Below are positions 36,077 through 44,498 of a DNA stretch of 64,000 nucleotides, piece by piece. Where the stretch lies: contig NC_015144.1 in assembly GCF_000189415.1 (NCBI RefSeq), positions 501,501 to 565,500 on the forward strand, written 5' to 3'. Numbering within the stretch: the stretch's first letter is position 1; every line of letters begins with the position of its first letter. The translations under genes and the position numbers were made by a program. The DNA comes from Weeksella virosa DSM 16922 (lineage in GTDB: Bacteria > Bacteroidota > Bacteroidia > Flavobacteriales > Weeksellaceae). The notes beneath the pieces are model-generated. The model was not told where the DNA came from and searched no databases. It was given only the letters and a program-made list of their open reading frames with translations.

Positions 36077-36487
36077 TTAATCGCCTGAGTATTCGACAAA
36101 ATTTCTTGGCGTTTCAAACAAAGTAACTTTCAGATCTAAATGATTTTCGAGTTTTGCACGAATTCGATTATAAATTATAATAACAATATTTTCTGCAGTG
36201 GGATTGAGGTTTTGAAAATCAACAATATCAAGATTGAGATTTTTATGATCCAAATAATCCTCGACTTCTACTTCGATTATTTTTCTCAAATCATCCAAAT
36301 TCATCACAAAACCTGTATCGGGATCAATGTCGCCTCGCACACTCACAATCAGCTCATAATTATGCCCATGATAATTAGGATTGGAGCATTTACCGAAAAT
36401 TTCTCGATTTTTTTCATCTGTCCACTTCGGGTTGTATAAACGATGAGCAGCATTAAAATGCGCTTTTCTATTGACTGTGACTTTCAT
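36077..36487 (-). CDS. queD: 6-carboxytetrahydropterin synthase (QueD / PTPS family)
   Basis: A 136-residue member of the 6-pyruvoyl-tetrahydropterin synthase family; in bacteria it normally makes 6-carboxy-tetrahydropterin from dihydroneopterin triphosphate for queuosine. Zinc ligands are visible in HFNAAHRLYNP (His near 16) and NYHGHNYELIVSV (His pair near 40-42), the Cys in FGKCSNPN is the catalytic one, and MNLDDLRKIIE and HKNLN are family segments. It is packed between idi (3 bases upstream) and the peroxiredoxin gene. Other queuosine genes are not in the window. Confidence 0.92.
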   Translation of the reverse strand: MKVTVNRKAHFNAAHRLYNPKWTDEKNREIFGKCSNPNYHGHNYELIVSVRGDIDPDTGFVMNLDDLRKIIEVEVEDYLDHKNLNLDIVDFQNLNPTAENIVIIIYNRIRAKLENHLDLKVTLFETPRNFVEYSGD

Positions 36488-36490
36488 GAT

Positions 36491-37018
36491 TTATTGTTCG
36501 TCTTTTTTATGTAAATACGAAACATATTGCTCGAAAATAATTTTGAACCAAGCTGTAAAACGTTCGGGGCTTTGTTTCATTTCCATTGCCAAATCTTCGA
36601 GCGTAATCCATCGATAATCCATCACTTCTTCAGGGTTGAGTGTCGGCTCGCCATCATAATACCCTATAAAAACATGGTCGAGTTCGTGTTCCGTTAAACC
36701 ATTGTCAAACTGTGCTTTGTATATAAAATTAAAAGCATATGTCAACGCTGTATCAAAACCCATTTCCTCTTGCAGACGTCTATGTGCTGCTTCTTCGTAC
36801 GTTTCGTTCTCGCGCGGGTGACTACAACACGTATTCGTCCACAAGCCTGGCGAATGATATTTATCGGCTGCCCGTTGTTGCAACATCAATTCACCTTTCT
36901 TATTGAATATAAAAACCGAAAATGCACGATGCAAAAGCCCTGCTATATGTGCTTGTTGTTTTTCCATTAACCCCACTACTTGATCTTCGGGATTAACCAA
37001 TACTACCATTTCTTCCAT
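36491..37018 (-). CDS. idi: Isopentenyl-diphosphate delta-isomerase, type 1
   Basis: Idi interconverts isopentenyl and dimethylallyl diphosphate for isoprenoid synthesis. The 175-residue Nudix-fold protein shows the catalytic Cys in LWTNTCCSHPR near 77-87, metal-binding His/Glu residues, the Nudix-like stretch EEAAHRRLQEEMGF near 95-108, and HELDHVFIG with a conserved Glu and His. The frame extends 13 codons upstream into the end of birA; I prefer the ATG at 37018 (MEEMVVLVN), 17 bases after the birA stop. Confidence 0.92.
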   Translation of the reverse strand: MEEMVVLVNPEDQVVGLMEKQQAHIAGLLHRAFSVFIFNKKGELMLQQRAADKYHSPGLWTNTCCSHPRENETYEEAAHRRLQEEMGFDTALTYAFNFIYKAQFDNGLTEHELDHVFIGYYDGEPTLNPEEVMDYRWITLEDLAMEMKQSPERFTAWFKIIFEQYVSYLHKKDEQ

Positions 37019-37034
37019 AACCACAAAGGTAGGA

Positions 37035-37763
37035 TTATTCTCCATAAAGCAACTCAATTTCTTTGTGCAAGAAAGATTTTAGCTCGTTATTTTCTAATTC
37101 TATCCACAATTTACCATCGGAATCTGTTTTTCTTATCCATCCTAGAAAAACTTTATCGGCGGCTCTAAAAGTCGATAAAACATCTTTTCGGTATAAATAG
37201 GTTTGGTAGGTTTGATGTATATCATCGAAATTTTTTTCTTGGATTTGATAAAACCGCGCTTGAAAATCTGCCATTAAGTCAGCCAACAAAGCCAAAAGGT
37301 CATACGTTCTGTCTGTTAATAATTTTAATGAACTTGCTTTATGATTACTCTCAAAACGAGTCTGATTCACATTAAGCCCGACCCCAACTACGGTGTACAT
37401 TTGTTGATCTCGTTGAAAAGATTCGATTAATACTCCTACCAATTTTTTATCGTTCGCAATCACATCATTTGGCCATTTCACCCATACCTGAGGCAAGTAT
37501 GGAACAAGAAAATCACGCAAAACATTCGCAACCCATTCATTGAGAAAAATAAGCTCTGGATATGAAAGATCGGTTGTGATCGAAAAACTAAACGTAAGGT
37601 TTTCCCCAGCATTCGTTTTCCAAGTACTCCCAGCATAACCTTTTCCTTGTGTTTGGTCTTTTGCATAGATGACAACCCAGTCCTTGGCATTTTTTTTGGT
37701 TAAATCTAGAAGATAAGAATTGGTACTGGGCAAAGTATCGAAAATATGTAGTTCGTACGACAT
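37035..37763 (-). CDS. birA: Biotin--[acetyl-CoA carboxylase] ligase
   Basis: BirA activates biotin as biotinyl-AMP and attaches it to the biotin carrier protein of acetyl-CoA carboxylase. The 242 residues contain only catalytic and C-terminal domains: DTLPSTNSYLLDL near 9-21, QGKGYAGSTWKTNAGENL near 39 (the biotin/ATP loop), VWVKWPNDVIANDKKLVGVL near 97-116 with the active Lys. There is no N-terminal DNA-binding domain, so it should not act as a repressor of biotin genes. It is the first gene of the idi-queD-peroxiredoxin unit and is divergent from rsfS. Confidence 0.92.
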   Translation of the reverse strand: MSYELHIFDTLPSTNSYLLDLTKKNAKDWVVIYAKDQTQGKGYAGSTWKTNAGENLTFSFSITTDLSYPELIFLNEWVANVLRDFLVPYLPQVWVKWPNDVIANDKKLVGVLIESFQRDQQMYTVVGVGLNVNQTRFESNHKASSLKLLTDRTYDLLALLADLMADFQARFYQIQEKNFDDIHQTYQTYLYRKDVLSTFRAADKVFLGWIRKTDSDGKLWIELENNELKSFLHKEIELLYGE

Positions 37764-37832
37764 AAAGAAATTAGAATTGTTTTATGAGGTTAAAGTTATT
37801 TTAAATTCTTTTAATCTTACGCTAATTATCAC

Positions 37833-37840
37833 TAAATTTG
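37833..37840 (+). promoter_or_regulatory. -7 promoter element of the rsfS-ftsH unit (TAAATTTG)
   Basis: TAAATTTG matches TAnnTTTG and lies 22 bases upstream of the rsfS ATG. Confidence 0.5.
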
Positions 37841-37862
37841 AAACTTTATATTAAAAATAATA

Positions 37863-38225
37863 ATGATAGACAATCAGTATACGAAAGATTTACTCGATAG
37901 TATTGTAGACGGAATATCTAAAGTAAAAGGTGAAGATATTACCATTTTAGATTTACGTGAAATAGAAAACTCATTTTGCGAATATTTTGTTATTTGCAAC
38001 GGAAACTCTAACACCCAAGTAAATGCCATTGCCGAATCGGTAGAACGATTAGTGAAAACCGAAATGCACGAAAGACCCTTTCATGTAGAAGGTACACAAA
38101 ATGCTCAATGGATTCTCATTGATTACACCAACGTAATTGTACACATATTCCAAAAAGATGTACGGGAATATTATGATATAGAAAGTCTTTGGGGCGACGC
38201 AGTGGAAACACGCATAGAACTGTAA
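37863..38225 (+). CDS. rsfS: Ribosome silencing factor RsfS
   Basis: RsfS binds ribosomal protein L14 and blocks subunit joining when nutrients are short. The 120-residue protein matches the family in length and shows ILDLREIENSFCEYFVICNGNS near 24-45, HVEGTQNAQWILIDY near 79 and VIVHIFQKDVREYYDIESLWGDA near 95-117 (given here as landmarks). It is 28 bases upstream of ftsH; rsfS-ftsH is a common pair in Bacteroidetes as I recall. Confidence 0.95.
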   Translation: MIDNQYTKDLLDSIVDGISKVKGEDITILDLREIENSFCEYFVICNGNSNTQVNAIAESVERLVKTEMHERPFHVEGTQNAQWILIDYTNVIVHIFQKDVREYYDIESLWGDAVETRIEL

Positions 38226-38253
38226 GCAAAACATTAACTAAGAACTTGTCACA

Positions 38254-40266
38254 TTGAAAAACAAAAATACAAAACCAAGTGGAGGATTTAATCCTATGTG
38301 GATTTATGGAGTTATTGGGTTGATTTTAATTGGTTTTTTCTTTTACACACCCAATTCTCTCGGAGCTTCCTCAAAAAGTATCGACCATAACACTTTTTTC
38401 AAATACCTTAAAGAAGGCTACATAGAGCAAGTAGATCTTGGGTTAGACGATAACTCGGTAAAAGTATATTTATCGAAGGAAGCTTTAGAGTCCGAAAACT
38501 TTAAGCAACTAAAAAAATCACAAGACAACAACCTTTCCCTAATGGGGAAATCCCCAGATTTTATCTTTAATGTTGCTGATCCTGGGAATTTCGAAAAAGA
38601 ATTCAACACCACTCTCAGCGAAAACCCTACCCTAAAAACCAAGCTAAAAACCATTGTTCCTAATGCACTTAGCGGAACCATCTTTACCATAGTATTATGG
38701 GTAGGATTATTAGGTTTAATGTACTACTTTCTGTTTAGAAGAATGGGAGGCGGCGCAGGCGGTGGCGGACAAATCTTCAACATCGGGAAGTCGAAAGCCA
38801 AACTATTCGATGAAAATGATCAAGTAAAAACCACTTTTAAAGATGTTGCGGGATTAGAAGGAGCAAAAGAAGAAATAGAAGAAATTGTTGATTTCTTAAA
38901 AAACCCAACCAAATTCACCAAATTAGGAGGTAAAATACCAAAAGGAGCTCTTTTAGTCGGCCCTCCAGGAACCGGAAAAACCCTACTAGCAAAAGCCGTT
39001 GCTGGTGAAGCTAAAGTTCCGTTTTTCTCTCTTTCTGGATCAGATTTCGTCGAAATGTTTGTAGGAGTTGGTGCATCCCGTGTTCGCGATTTGTTTGCCA
39101 ATGCCAAAGCAAAATCACCTTCAATTATCTTTATAGACGAGATCGATGCCATTGGTCGTGCACGTGGAAAAAACAATTTCACTGGATCAAATGACGAACG
39201 AGAGAATACATTAAACCAACTGCTAACCGAAATGGATGGTTTCGGCACCGAATCGAATGTGATTGTAATAGCGGCAACCAACCGTGCCGATATACTAGAT
39301 AAAGCATTGATGCGCCCTGGACGTTTCGACCGTATAATCCATGTAGATTTACCCGAACTTAATGAGCGTGAAGCCATTTTTAGAGTACATTTGCGCCCTC
39401 TAAAATTAGGAGAAGATGTCGATGTAAAATTTTTAGCCAAACAGACTCCAGGTTTCAGCGGTGCAGATATATTTAATGTTTGTAACGAAGCAGCTCTTGT
39501 TGCCGCAAGAAAAGGGAAAGATGTTGTAGAGAAACAAGATTTCTTAGATGCAGTTGATAGAATTATAGGCGGTTTAGAAAAGAAAAGCAAAGTCATTAAA
39601 CCAAGCGAAAAGAAACGTATTGCCTACCACGAAGCAGGTCACGCTACAATCGGGTGGCTGGTAGAGCATGCTGCTCCTTTGGTAAAAGTTACCATTGTAC
39701 CACGCGGACGTTCTTTGGGTGCTGCATGGTATTTACCAGAAGAAAGGCAGATTACAACAACCGAACAACTCTTAGACGAAATTTGTATGACGATGGGTGG
39801 ACGTGCTGCCGAAGAAGTAATCTTTGGAAATATCTCAACAGGTGCCTTGAGCGACTTAGAAAAAGTTACCAAACAAGCCTCTGCTATGGTAAGCATTTAT
39901 GGTCTGAATGAGAAAATTGGTAACATTTCTTATTACGACTCGAGCGGACAAAATGAGTATGGTTTCTCTAAACCTTATAGTGAAGAAACAGCGAAGTTGA
40001 TTGATAAAGAGGTATCGAACATCATCGAAACCCAGTACGAACGCGCAAAACAAATACTTCGAGTGAACAAAGAAAAACTTGACGAATTAGCCGAAAAATT
40101 AATCGAAAAGGAAGTTATTTTCCGAGAAGATTTAGAAGCTATATTTGGAGAACGCCCTTTTGGGGAAACTGATACCATTATCGAAAAAACCAAAGAAGAG
40201 CGAAAAAAGGAAGAAGAAGAGTCGAAAGAAGACTCACAGTCTAGAGAAGAAAAAATCGCTGAATAA
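38254..40266 (+). CDS. ftsH: ATP-dependent zinc metalloprotease FtsH
   Basis: FtsH is the membrane-bound AAA+ protease that removes damaged membrane proteins and controls regulators such as LpxC. The 670 residues have a transmembrane helix near 14-32, a periplasmic part, a second helix near 143-161, Walker A GPPGTGKT near 236, Walker [16 protein letters not shown] near 290, the second region of homology, and the zinc site HEAGH near 459. The acidic, Lys/Glu/Ser-rich tail is long. The best start is a TTG at 38254; the next ATG at 38296 would cut into the first helix. A terminator hairpin spans the stop codon. Confidence 0.96.
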   Translation: MKNKNTKPSGGFNPMWIYGVIGLILIGFFFYTPNSLGASSKSIDHNTFFKYLKEGYIEQVDLGLDDNSVKVYLSKEALESENFKQLKKSQDNNLSLMGKSPDFIFNVADPGNFEKEFNTTLSENPTLKTKLKTIVPNALSGTIFTIVLWVGLLGLMYYFLFRRMGGGAGGGGQIFNIGKSKAKLFDENDQVKTTFKDVAGLEGAKEEIEEIVDFLKNPTKFTKLGGKIPKGALLVGPPGTGKTLLAKAVAGEAKVPFFSLSGSDFVEMFVGVGASRVRDLFANAKAKSPSIIFIDEIDAIGRARGKNNFTGSNDERENTLNQLLTEMDGFGTESNVIVIAATNRADILDKALMRPGRFDRIIHVDLPELNEREAIFRVHLRPLKLGEDVDVKFLAKQTPGFSGADIFNVCNEAALVAARKGKDVVEKQDFLDAVDRIIGGLEKKSKVIKPSEKKRIAYHEAGHATIGWLVEHAAPLVKVTIVPRGRSLGAAWYLPEERQITTTEQLLDEICMTMGGRAAEEVIFGNISTGALSDLEKVTKQASAMVSIYGLNEKIGNISYYDSSGQNEYGFSKPYSEETAKLIDKEVSNIIETQYERAKQILRVNKEKLDELAEKLIEKEVIFREDLEAIFGERPFGETDTIIEKTKEERKKEEEESKEDSQSREEKIAE

Positions 40267-40279
40267 CAGCGATTTTTTT
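40251..40279 (+). terminator. Terminator overlapping the ftsH stop codon
   Basis: AATCGCTG and CAGCGATT form an 8-bp stem whose 5-base loop and arms include the ftsH stop codon, followed by seven T. Confidence 0.85.
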
Positions 40280-40338
40280 GTAACTTTAGATTTTATTGTT
40301 AATTTCGTTCATGATACATATAAAACCAGCACTAGCTG

Positions 40339-40929
40339 ATGTGGAAAGCAATCAAAAAATTCATACAAAAACTCAATCAAACCCCTGTTAACGAAGAAGA
40401 AAATGAGCCTGTTGAATTAGTTTTCAAAAAGGAAATATCGGTGGATGAGTTATTTGCCACAAACTTCAATGCTGGTGGCGGACATTTTCTGTATTGCAGT
40501 AACCCAACTGAAACCATCGAAAATCTAAAACAAATCATTCAATACGAACGTATTAGGCATTTTGTATGCATTGACGAGTCTTTGCAGAATATGCTAGATC
40601 AGCTACAAATCAGCTATCAAATACATCCTACCGAAAACTCTCGTTTCAATTTTCTTAAATGCGAGTATTTGATTGGGTACGATGGAAGTATTATGCTATC
40701 ATCGGACCAAACAGCAGGACGAAAAATAGAAGATTTCCCAGACAATTTTATCATCTATGCAACTCCCGATCAATTAGTACACAATATTAGTGAGGCTTTA
40801 CACCGTATACGATCGAACAAATCAGATCGACTGCCTAATAATATTACATGTATTCGTGGAGAAAATATGCATAATTTCGATTCGATACCGAATGCTAAAA
40901 ACATATATTTGTTGTTGGTAGAAGAATAA
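40339..40929 (+). CDS. LUD-domain protein (LutC/YkgG-like)
   Basis: A 196-residue soluble protein of the LUD (lactate utilisation) family. The C-terminal half carries the pattern LIGYDGSIMLSSDQTAGRK near 115-133 and FIIYATPDQLVHNI near 138-151, as in LutC-type proteins, where a similar region precedes the DLTxSDxAI-like segment. There are no lutA or lutB iron-sulfur partner genes nearby, so lactate oxidation is doubtful. It lies between ftsH and cdsA, an order I recall from other flavobacteria. The stop is 2 bases before the cdsA ATG. Confidence 0.75.
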   Translation: MWKAIKKFIQKLNQTPVNEEENEPVELVFKKEISVDELFATNFNAGGGHFLYCSNPTETIENLKQIIQYERIRHFVCIDESLQNMLDQLQISYQIHPTENSRFNFLKCEYLIGYDGSIMLSSDQTAGRKIEDFPDNFIIYATPDQLVHNISEALHRIRSNKSDRLPNNITCIRGENMHNFDSIPNAKNIYLLLVEE

Positions 40930-40931
40930 CT

Positions 40932-41789
40932 ATGAAAAATTTTTTTCCGCGTCTGATTTCGGGTATCGTATATGCTGCAATTATCGTAGTGGGAACCACT
41001 TGGCACCCTTATAGTTTGATAGCTCTGATGGGGTTATTTTGCATCCTATGTTTGATTGAATATTGTAAAATCACACAACTCAAAGATCGCCTGTATCAAG
41101 GGATGATTTTGATTGGTTTTGGTATTGTTTTTTTCTTATTTGCACGTGACTTTCTATCGGCTTCTAATACGTTGTATGAAACTGATACATTCCCGTTTTT
41201 CCTCAATACTATGGCTTTTGCCGGACCGGTTTTGTTTCTATTTTCTATCCTACTATTTTTTTTCAGTCCGCAAGAACTCAACAATGATTTTTCCAAAGCT
41301 ACCATCGGAATTACCTACCTTGTAGTACCGTTTGCTTTGAGTCTAACGCTTCCGTCTTTTGGCCTGAGTTTGGGTAAAACCACCATGCATTATGAAGTGC
41401 TTTTCGTATTTATTCTCTTATGGATTAGTGATTCGATGGCCTACATCGTCGGGAGTCTATTGGGCAAACATCCGATGGCACCCAAAATCTCGCAAGCAAA
41501 AAGTTGGGAAGGCTTCGCAGGAGGATTTGTTTCTACAATCCTAGCAGGATATTTTATAGCACAATGGTCACCTGTTCCGTTGCAGGGCAATTGGTTGATT
41601 GTAGGAGTTATTGTTGCGATTGCTGCACCTTTGGGAGATTTGACTGAATCGAAACTCAAAAGAACTTTCCAAGTAAAAGATAGTGGCAACATGATTCCTG
41701 GGCATGGAGGTTTTTTAGATCGACTAGATAGTTATATCTTTGTCTTACCTATAATCTATACATATTTACTATTAATTAATACTTTATGA
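40932..41789 (+). CDS. cdsA: Phosphatidate cytidylyltransferase
   Basis: CdsA makes CDP-diacylglycerol from phosphatidate and CTP, the branch point of bacterial phospholipid synthesis. The 285-residue protein is highly hydrophobic with about eight transmembrane helices. The C-terminal signature is complete: WISDSMAYIVGSLLGKHP near 156-173, KISQAKSWEGFAGG near 178-191, GDLTESKLKRTFQVKDSGN near 234-252 and PGHGGFLDRLDS near 255-266. It overlaps psd by 4 bases, fitting a phospholipid gene pair. Confidence 0.95.
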   Translation: MKNFFPRLISGIVYAAIIVVGTTWHPYSLIALMGLFCILCLIEYCKITQLKDRLYQGMILIGFGIVFFLFARDFLSASNTLYETDTFPFFLNTMAFAGPVLFLFSILLFFFSPQELNNDFSKATIGITYLVVPFALSLTLPSFGLSLGKTTMHYEVLFVFILLWISDSMAYIVGSLLGKHPMAPKISQAKSWEGFAGGFVSTILAGYFIAQWSPVPLQGNWLIVGVIVAIAAPLGDLTESKLKRTFQVKDSGNMIPGHGGFLDRLDSYIFVLPIIYTYLLLINTL

Positions 41790-42439
41790 AACTACATCGA
41801 GAAGGCAGAGTTATTCTTAGTATAGGTTTATTACTCTTTGCTATCCTTAGCTATTTGTTTATTCGTTTTATACCTTCGCCTTTCGGCTATGTGATGGCGT
41901 TGGCTCTATGGGTTTTATATGGTTTTATGATTTGGTTTTTTCGCAATCCAGACCGAAGTCATACCGCAGACGAAAAAAGCGTTATTGCGCCTGTAGATGG
42001 CAAAGTTGTAGTGATAGAAAAAGTTTTTGAGTCGGAGTTTCTGAAAGAAGAATGCTTACAAGTTTCTATTTTTATGTCGCCGCTCAATGTGCATATAACG
42101 CGCTATCCGGTAGATGGAAAAGTAATCTACTCACAATATCATTCTGGTAAATTTTTGGTAGCATATAATCCAAAATCATCAGAACTAAACGAACGCACAA
42201 CTGTTGTGGTAGAAACTAAAGATGCCCAAAAAATACTTTTCAGACAGGTAGCTGGAGCAGTTGCTAGACGAATTGTATTGTATGCCAAAAAAGACGATAC
42301 GGCTGTTGCTGGAAAAGAATATGGATTCATCAAATTTGGATCTCGTGTAGATTTGTTCTTGCCCTTAGACACCGAATTGCATGTGAAATTGGGTGACATT
42401 ACCAAAGGTGGCGTACAAACAATTGCGACCCTTCGATAA
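41786..42439 (+). CDS. psd: Phosphatidylserine decarboxylase family protein
   Basis: Psd converts phosphatidylserine to phosphatidylethanolamine in the membrane. The 217-residue protein is the short form: two N-terminal helices (about 10-50), a core with VIAPVDGKVVVIEKV near 65-79 and MSPLNVHITRYPVDG near 92-106. The self-cleavage region is IKFGSRVDLFLP near 182-193, where cleavage at Gly-Ser produces the pyruvoyl group. It overlaps the cdsA stop by 4 bases. Together with CdsA it supplies the main zwitterionic phospholipid. Confidence 0.92.
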   Translation: MKLHREGRVILSIGLLLFAILSYLFIRFIPSPFGYVMALALWVLYGFMIWFFRNPDRSHTADEKSVIAPVDGKVVVIEKVFESEFLKEECLQVSIFMSPLNVHITRYPVDGKVIYSQYHSGKFLVAYNPKSSELNERTTVVVETKDAQKILFRQVAGAVARRIVLYAKKDDTAVAGKEYGFIKFGSRVDLFLPLDTELHVKLGDITKGGVQTIATLR

Positions 42440-42479
42440 AAATCCCACAATTCATATACTTTCTAAACAAAGGTTTCGC

Positions 42480-42487
42480 TAAATTTG
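42480..42487 (+). promoter_or_regulatory. -7 promoter element of the small lipoprotein gene (TAAATTTG)
   Basis: TAAATTTG matches TAnnTTTG, 34 bases upstream of the ATG at 42522. Confidence 0.5.
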
Positions 42488-42521
42488 CAATTAATCATAA
42501 TATCCAGAAAAATATAATAAC

Positions 42522-42761
42522 ATGAAAAAAATAGTTTTCTTAGCTTCTTTTATGGTTTTGGCCATTTCTTGTAATAAAAAACCAGGAGGTAACCATGCAA
42601 TTCTTCCGGTTACGCATCCACCAGTAGAGGTACCTTCGCACGAAGATCACCCGGTAACGCATAAAGAAGCAACTACAGAAGAAGCCCCAAAGAAAGATAG
42701 TGTGGAAGCTACAGCAACAGAAACTGTAGAAAAGAAAGACACTGTAGAGGCTAAAAAATAA
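42522..42761 (+). CDS. Small lipoprotein with a low-complexity Glu/Thr/Lys-rich body
   Basis: A 79-residue protein with a clear signal peptide and lipobox (MVLAISCNKK, Cys17). The mature 62 residues are disordered-looking: His/Pro-rich first (ILPVTHPPVEVPSHEDHP), then Glu/Thr/Ala/Lys repeats with EKKDTVEAKK at the end. No domain is recognisable. The His-rich part could bind metal, but that is speculative. It has its own promoter and is convergent with the glycosyltransferase gene one base away. Confidence 0.75.
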   Translation: MKKIVFLASFMVLAISCNKKPGGNHAILPVTHPPVEVPSHEDHPVTHKEATTEEAPKKDSVEATATETVEKKDTVEAKK

Positions 42762-42762
42762 T

Positions 42763-43824
42763 CTACTCGCGAAGGTAAATTTCGTTTTCTCCGATCAGAT
42801 AACGATCCGTTGCAATGTAGAAATGCAATGTAGATGAACTGAATTTCTCTAAATACATAATAATTTCTTGATAAGAAAACAACCGTGTATCGAATACATA
42901 ATGTCCCTGATTTTTTAAATCTTGTGACTGAAAGTTTTTCGGCAAGAAATTCAGTTCATTCACAGCTATTTTCGCCGCTATTTTCTTTTTTACTTCCTTT
43001 TTCATCCCGAAAATAGCAATCCTATATTTTACCCAAACTCCTATCTTGAGGAAAGTTTTAGAAAAAATATTCGTATAATATTTATCAATAAAAAGATTCA
43101 TCGCCTGAAAGAATATTCGATAATATTGGGCATCCTTTCTTGTGCTTTCTCCTTTATAATGAATCGCGACAGTATCACCTTTGTAATAGTTTTCGTAGCC
43201 TAAACGCTCGATTGAATAGCTAAGATCAATATCTTCTCCGTACATAAAATATCGCTCATCAAACCCCTTGGCTTCGAGGTAAGTCGATCGTGATAAAAAC
43301 ATAAAAGCACCTACCAAAACGGTTGTTTTCCCAACATCATCAGCTCTTAATTGCACATTATAATAAGATGATTTTTTTGCAAAATTTAAATTCGGAAAAA
43401 ACTTTACCAAGGCATTGAACGGAGTGGGTAAATTCCTTTTGCTTTCTGGATGAAATCGTCCGTGTGCATCGATTAGCTTCACACCAAGTGCGCCGATATT
43501 TTTTGTTTTTTGGTAGAATGGTATAATTTGATCGAATAGATTTTCTGGGATAATTGTATCCGGATTCAAAATCAAAACATAGTGACCTTTTGCTTTTTCT
43601 ACGCCAAAATTATTGGCTTTGGCAAAACCCAAATTTTCTTGTAATGGATAAAATTTCACTCCAGGAAAAAAGATTCGTAGGCTCTCTACCACTTTTTCTG
43701 GCGAATGATTATCAATTACCAAAATTTCACCCTTTCGTCCTGCCAAAGCTTTCTGGCAGGATTGTAAACATTGGTCTAAAAATGGAGTAGCATTGTAACT
43801 AACAATCACAATCGAGATTTCCAT
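42763..43824 (-). CDS. Glycosyltransferase family 2
   Basis: A 353-residue GT2 enzyme with the GT-A nucleotide-sugar domain at the N-terminus: ISIVIVSYNATPFLDQCLQS near 3-22, EILVIDNHSPEKV near 34 and the DxD-like LILNPDTIIPE near 88-98. The later segment FDERYFMYGEDIDLSYSIERLG near 193-214 resembles rhamnosyl- or galactofuranosyl-type transferases. It likely builds O-antigen or another surface glycan; the exact sugar is unknown. It follows recR by 3 bases on the same strand. Confidence 0.9.
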   Translation of the reverse strand: MEISIVIVSYNATPFLDQCLQSCQKALAGRKGEILVIDNHSPEKVVESLRIFFPGVKFYPLQENLGFAKANNFGVEKAKGHYVLILNPDTIIPENLFDQIIPFYQKTKNIGALGVKLIDAHGRFHPESKRNLPTPFNALVKFFPNLNFAKKSSYYNVQLRADDVGKTTVLVGAFMFLSRSTYLEAKGFDERYFMYGEDIDLSYSIERLGYENYYKGDTVAIHYKGESTRKDAQYYRIFFQAMNLFIDKYYTNIFSKTFLKIGVWVKYRIAIFGMKKEVKKKIAAKIAVNELNFLPKNFQSQDLKNQGHYVFDTRLFSYQEIIMYLEKFSSSTLHFYIATDRYLIGENEIYLRE

Positions 43825-43827
43825 TAC

Positions 43828-44445
43828 TTATAATTTGGTTTCTGAATAGGGAATTCTATTTTCGATAGAACGAATCAGCGTTGCTTCATCGGCATACTCC
43901 AACTCATCTCCTACCCCAATTCCTCTTGCTATTGTAGTGTAAAATAAAGGAAAATCTTTTAACTGTTTGAATAAATAAAAAACAGTTGTATCTCCTTCCA
44001 TCGTAGAACTTAAGGCAAAAATAATCTCTTTGGTCGATTCTTCAGCCGCTCTTTTTACCAGTGAATCGATTTTTAGCTGAGAAGGCCCAATTCCTTCCAT
44101 AGGAGAAATACGCCCTCCCAAAACATGGTAAACTCCTCGATATTGACCCGTATTTTCGATCGCCATCACATCTCGCACATCTTCTACCACACAAATGATA
44201 CTATGATCGCGCAAAGGATTGCTACAAATTTCGCAAATTGGTGTATCCGATAACGTATGACAAGTTTCGCAATATTGTATATCCTCAACCAAATGTGTGA
44301 GCGCTTCTGCCAATCGAAGTGTCTGTGTATGTGGCCTGTTGAGCATATGCAAGACCAGGCGCAAAGCAGTTCTTTTACCAATACCAGGCAGTTGAGACAT
44401 CTCATTAACCGCTCGCTCTAAAACTTTACTGGGATAATTGCTCAT
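43828..44445 (-). CDS. recR: Recombination mediator protein RecR
   Basis: RecR with RecO and RecF loads RecA at single-stranded gaps. The 205-residue protein shows the helix-hairpin-helix [17 protein letters not shown] near 17-33, a Cys4 zinc finger [16 protein letters not shown] near 55-70 and a Toprim domain ([17 protein letters not shown] near 78-94, [15 protein letters not shown]). The frame is open for 22 more codons upstream, but [15 protein letters not shown] at 44445 is the standard start, and the extension would overlap the divergent symporter gene. Confidence 0.95.
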   Translation of the reverse strand: MSNYPSKVLERAVNEMSQLPGIGKRTALRLVLHMLNRPHTQTLRLAEALTHLVEDIQYCETCHTLSDTPICEICSNPLRDHSIICVVEDVRDVMAIENTGQYRGVYHVLGGRISPMEGIGPSQLKIDSLVKRAAEESTKEIIFALSSTMEGDTTVFYLFKQLKDFPLFYTTIARGIGVGDELEYADEATLIRSIENRIPYSETKL

Positions 44446-44463
44446 CTTGATGTTTACTTGTGC

Positions 44464-44471
44464 CAAAAATA
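44464..44471 (-). promoter_or_regulatory. -7 promoter element of recR (TATTTTTG)
   Basis: TATTTTTG on the minus strand matches TAnnTTTG, 18 bases upstream of the recR ATG. One base separates it from the divergent symporter element. Confidence 0.5.
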
Positions 44472-44472
44472 C

Positions 44473-44480
44473 TAAATTTG
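44473..44480 (+). promoter_or_regulatory. -7 promoter element of the symporter gene (TAAATTTG)
   Basis: TAAATTTG matches TAnnTTTG, 18 bases upstream of the ATG at 44499, back to back with the recR element. Confidence 0.5.
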
Positions 44481-44498
44481 GGCATATTTCTATAGCTA

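Noticed and set aside
38820-39596. 258-codon open frame on the minus strand
   Set aside because: It is the mirror of the conserved AAA+ region of ftsH; the protein is Ser/Phe/Pro-rich and matches no family.
42763-44445. Glycosyltransferase plus recR as a novel functional pair
   Set aside because: Tight spacing alone is common in this genome and the two functions are unrelated; simple operon packing explains it.
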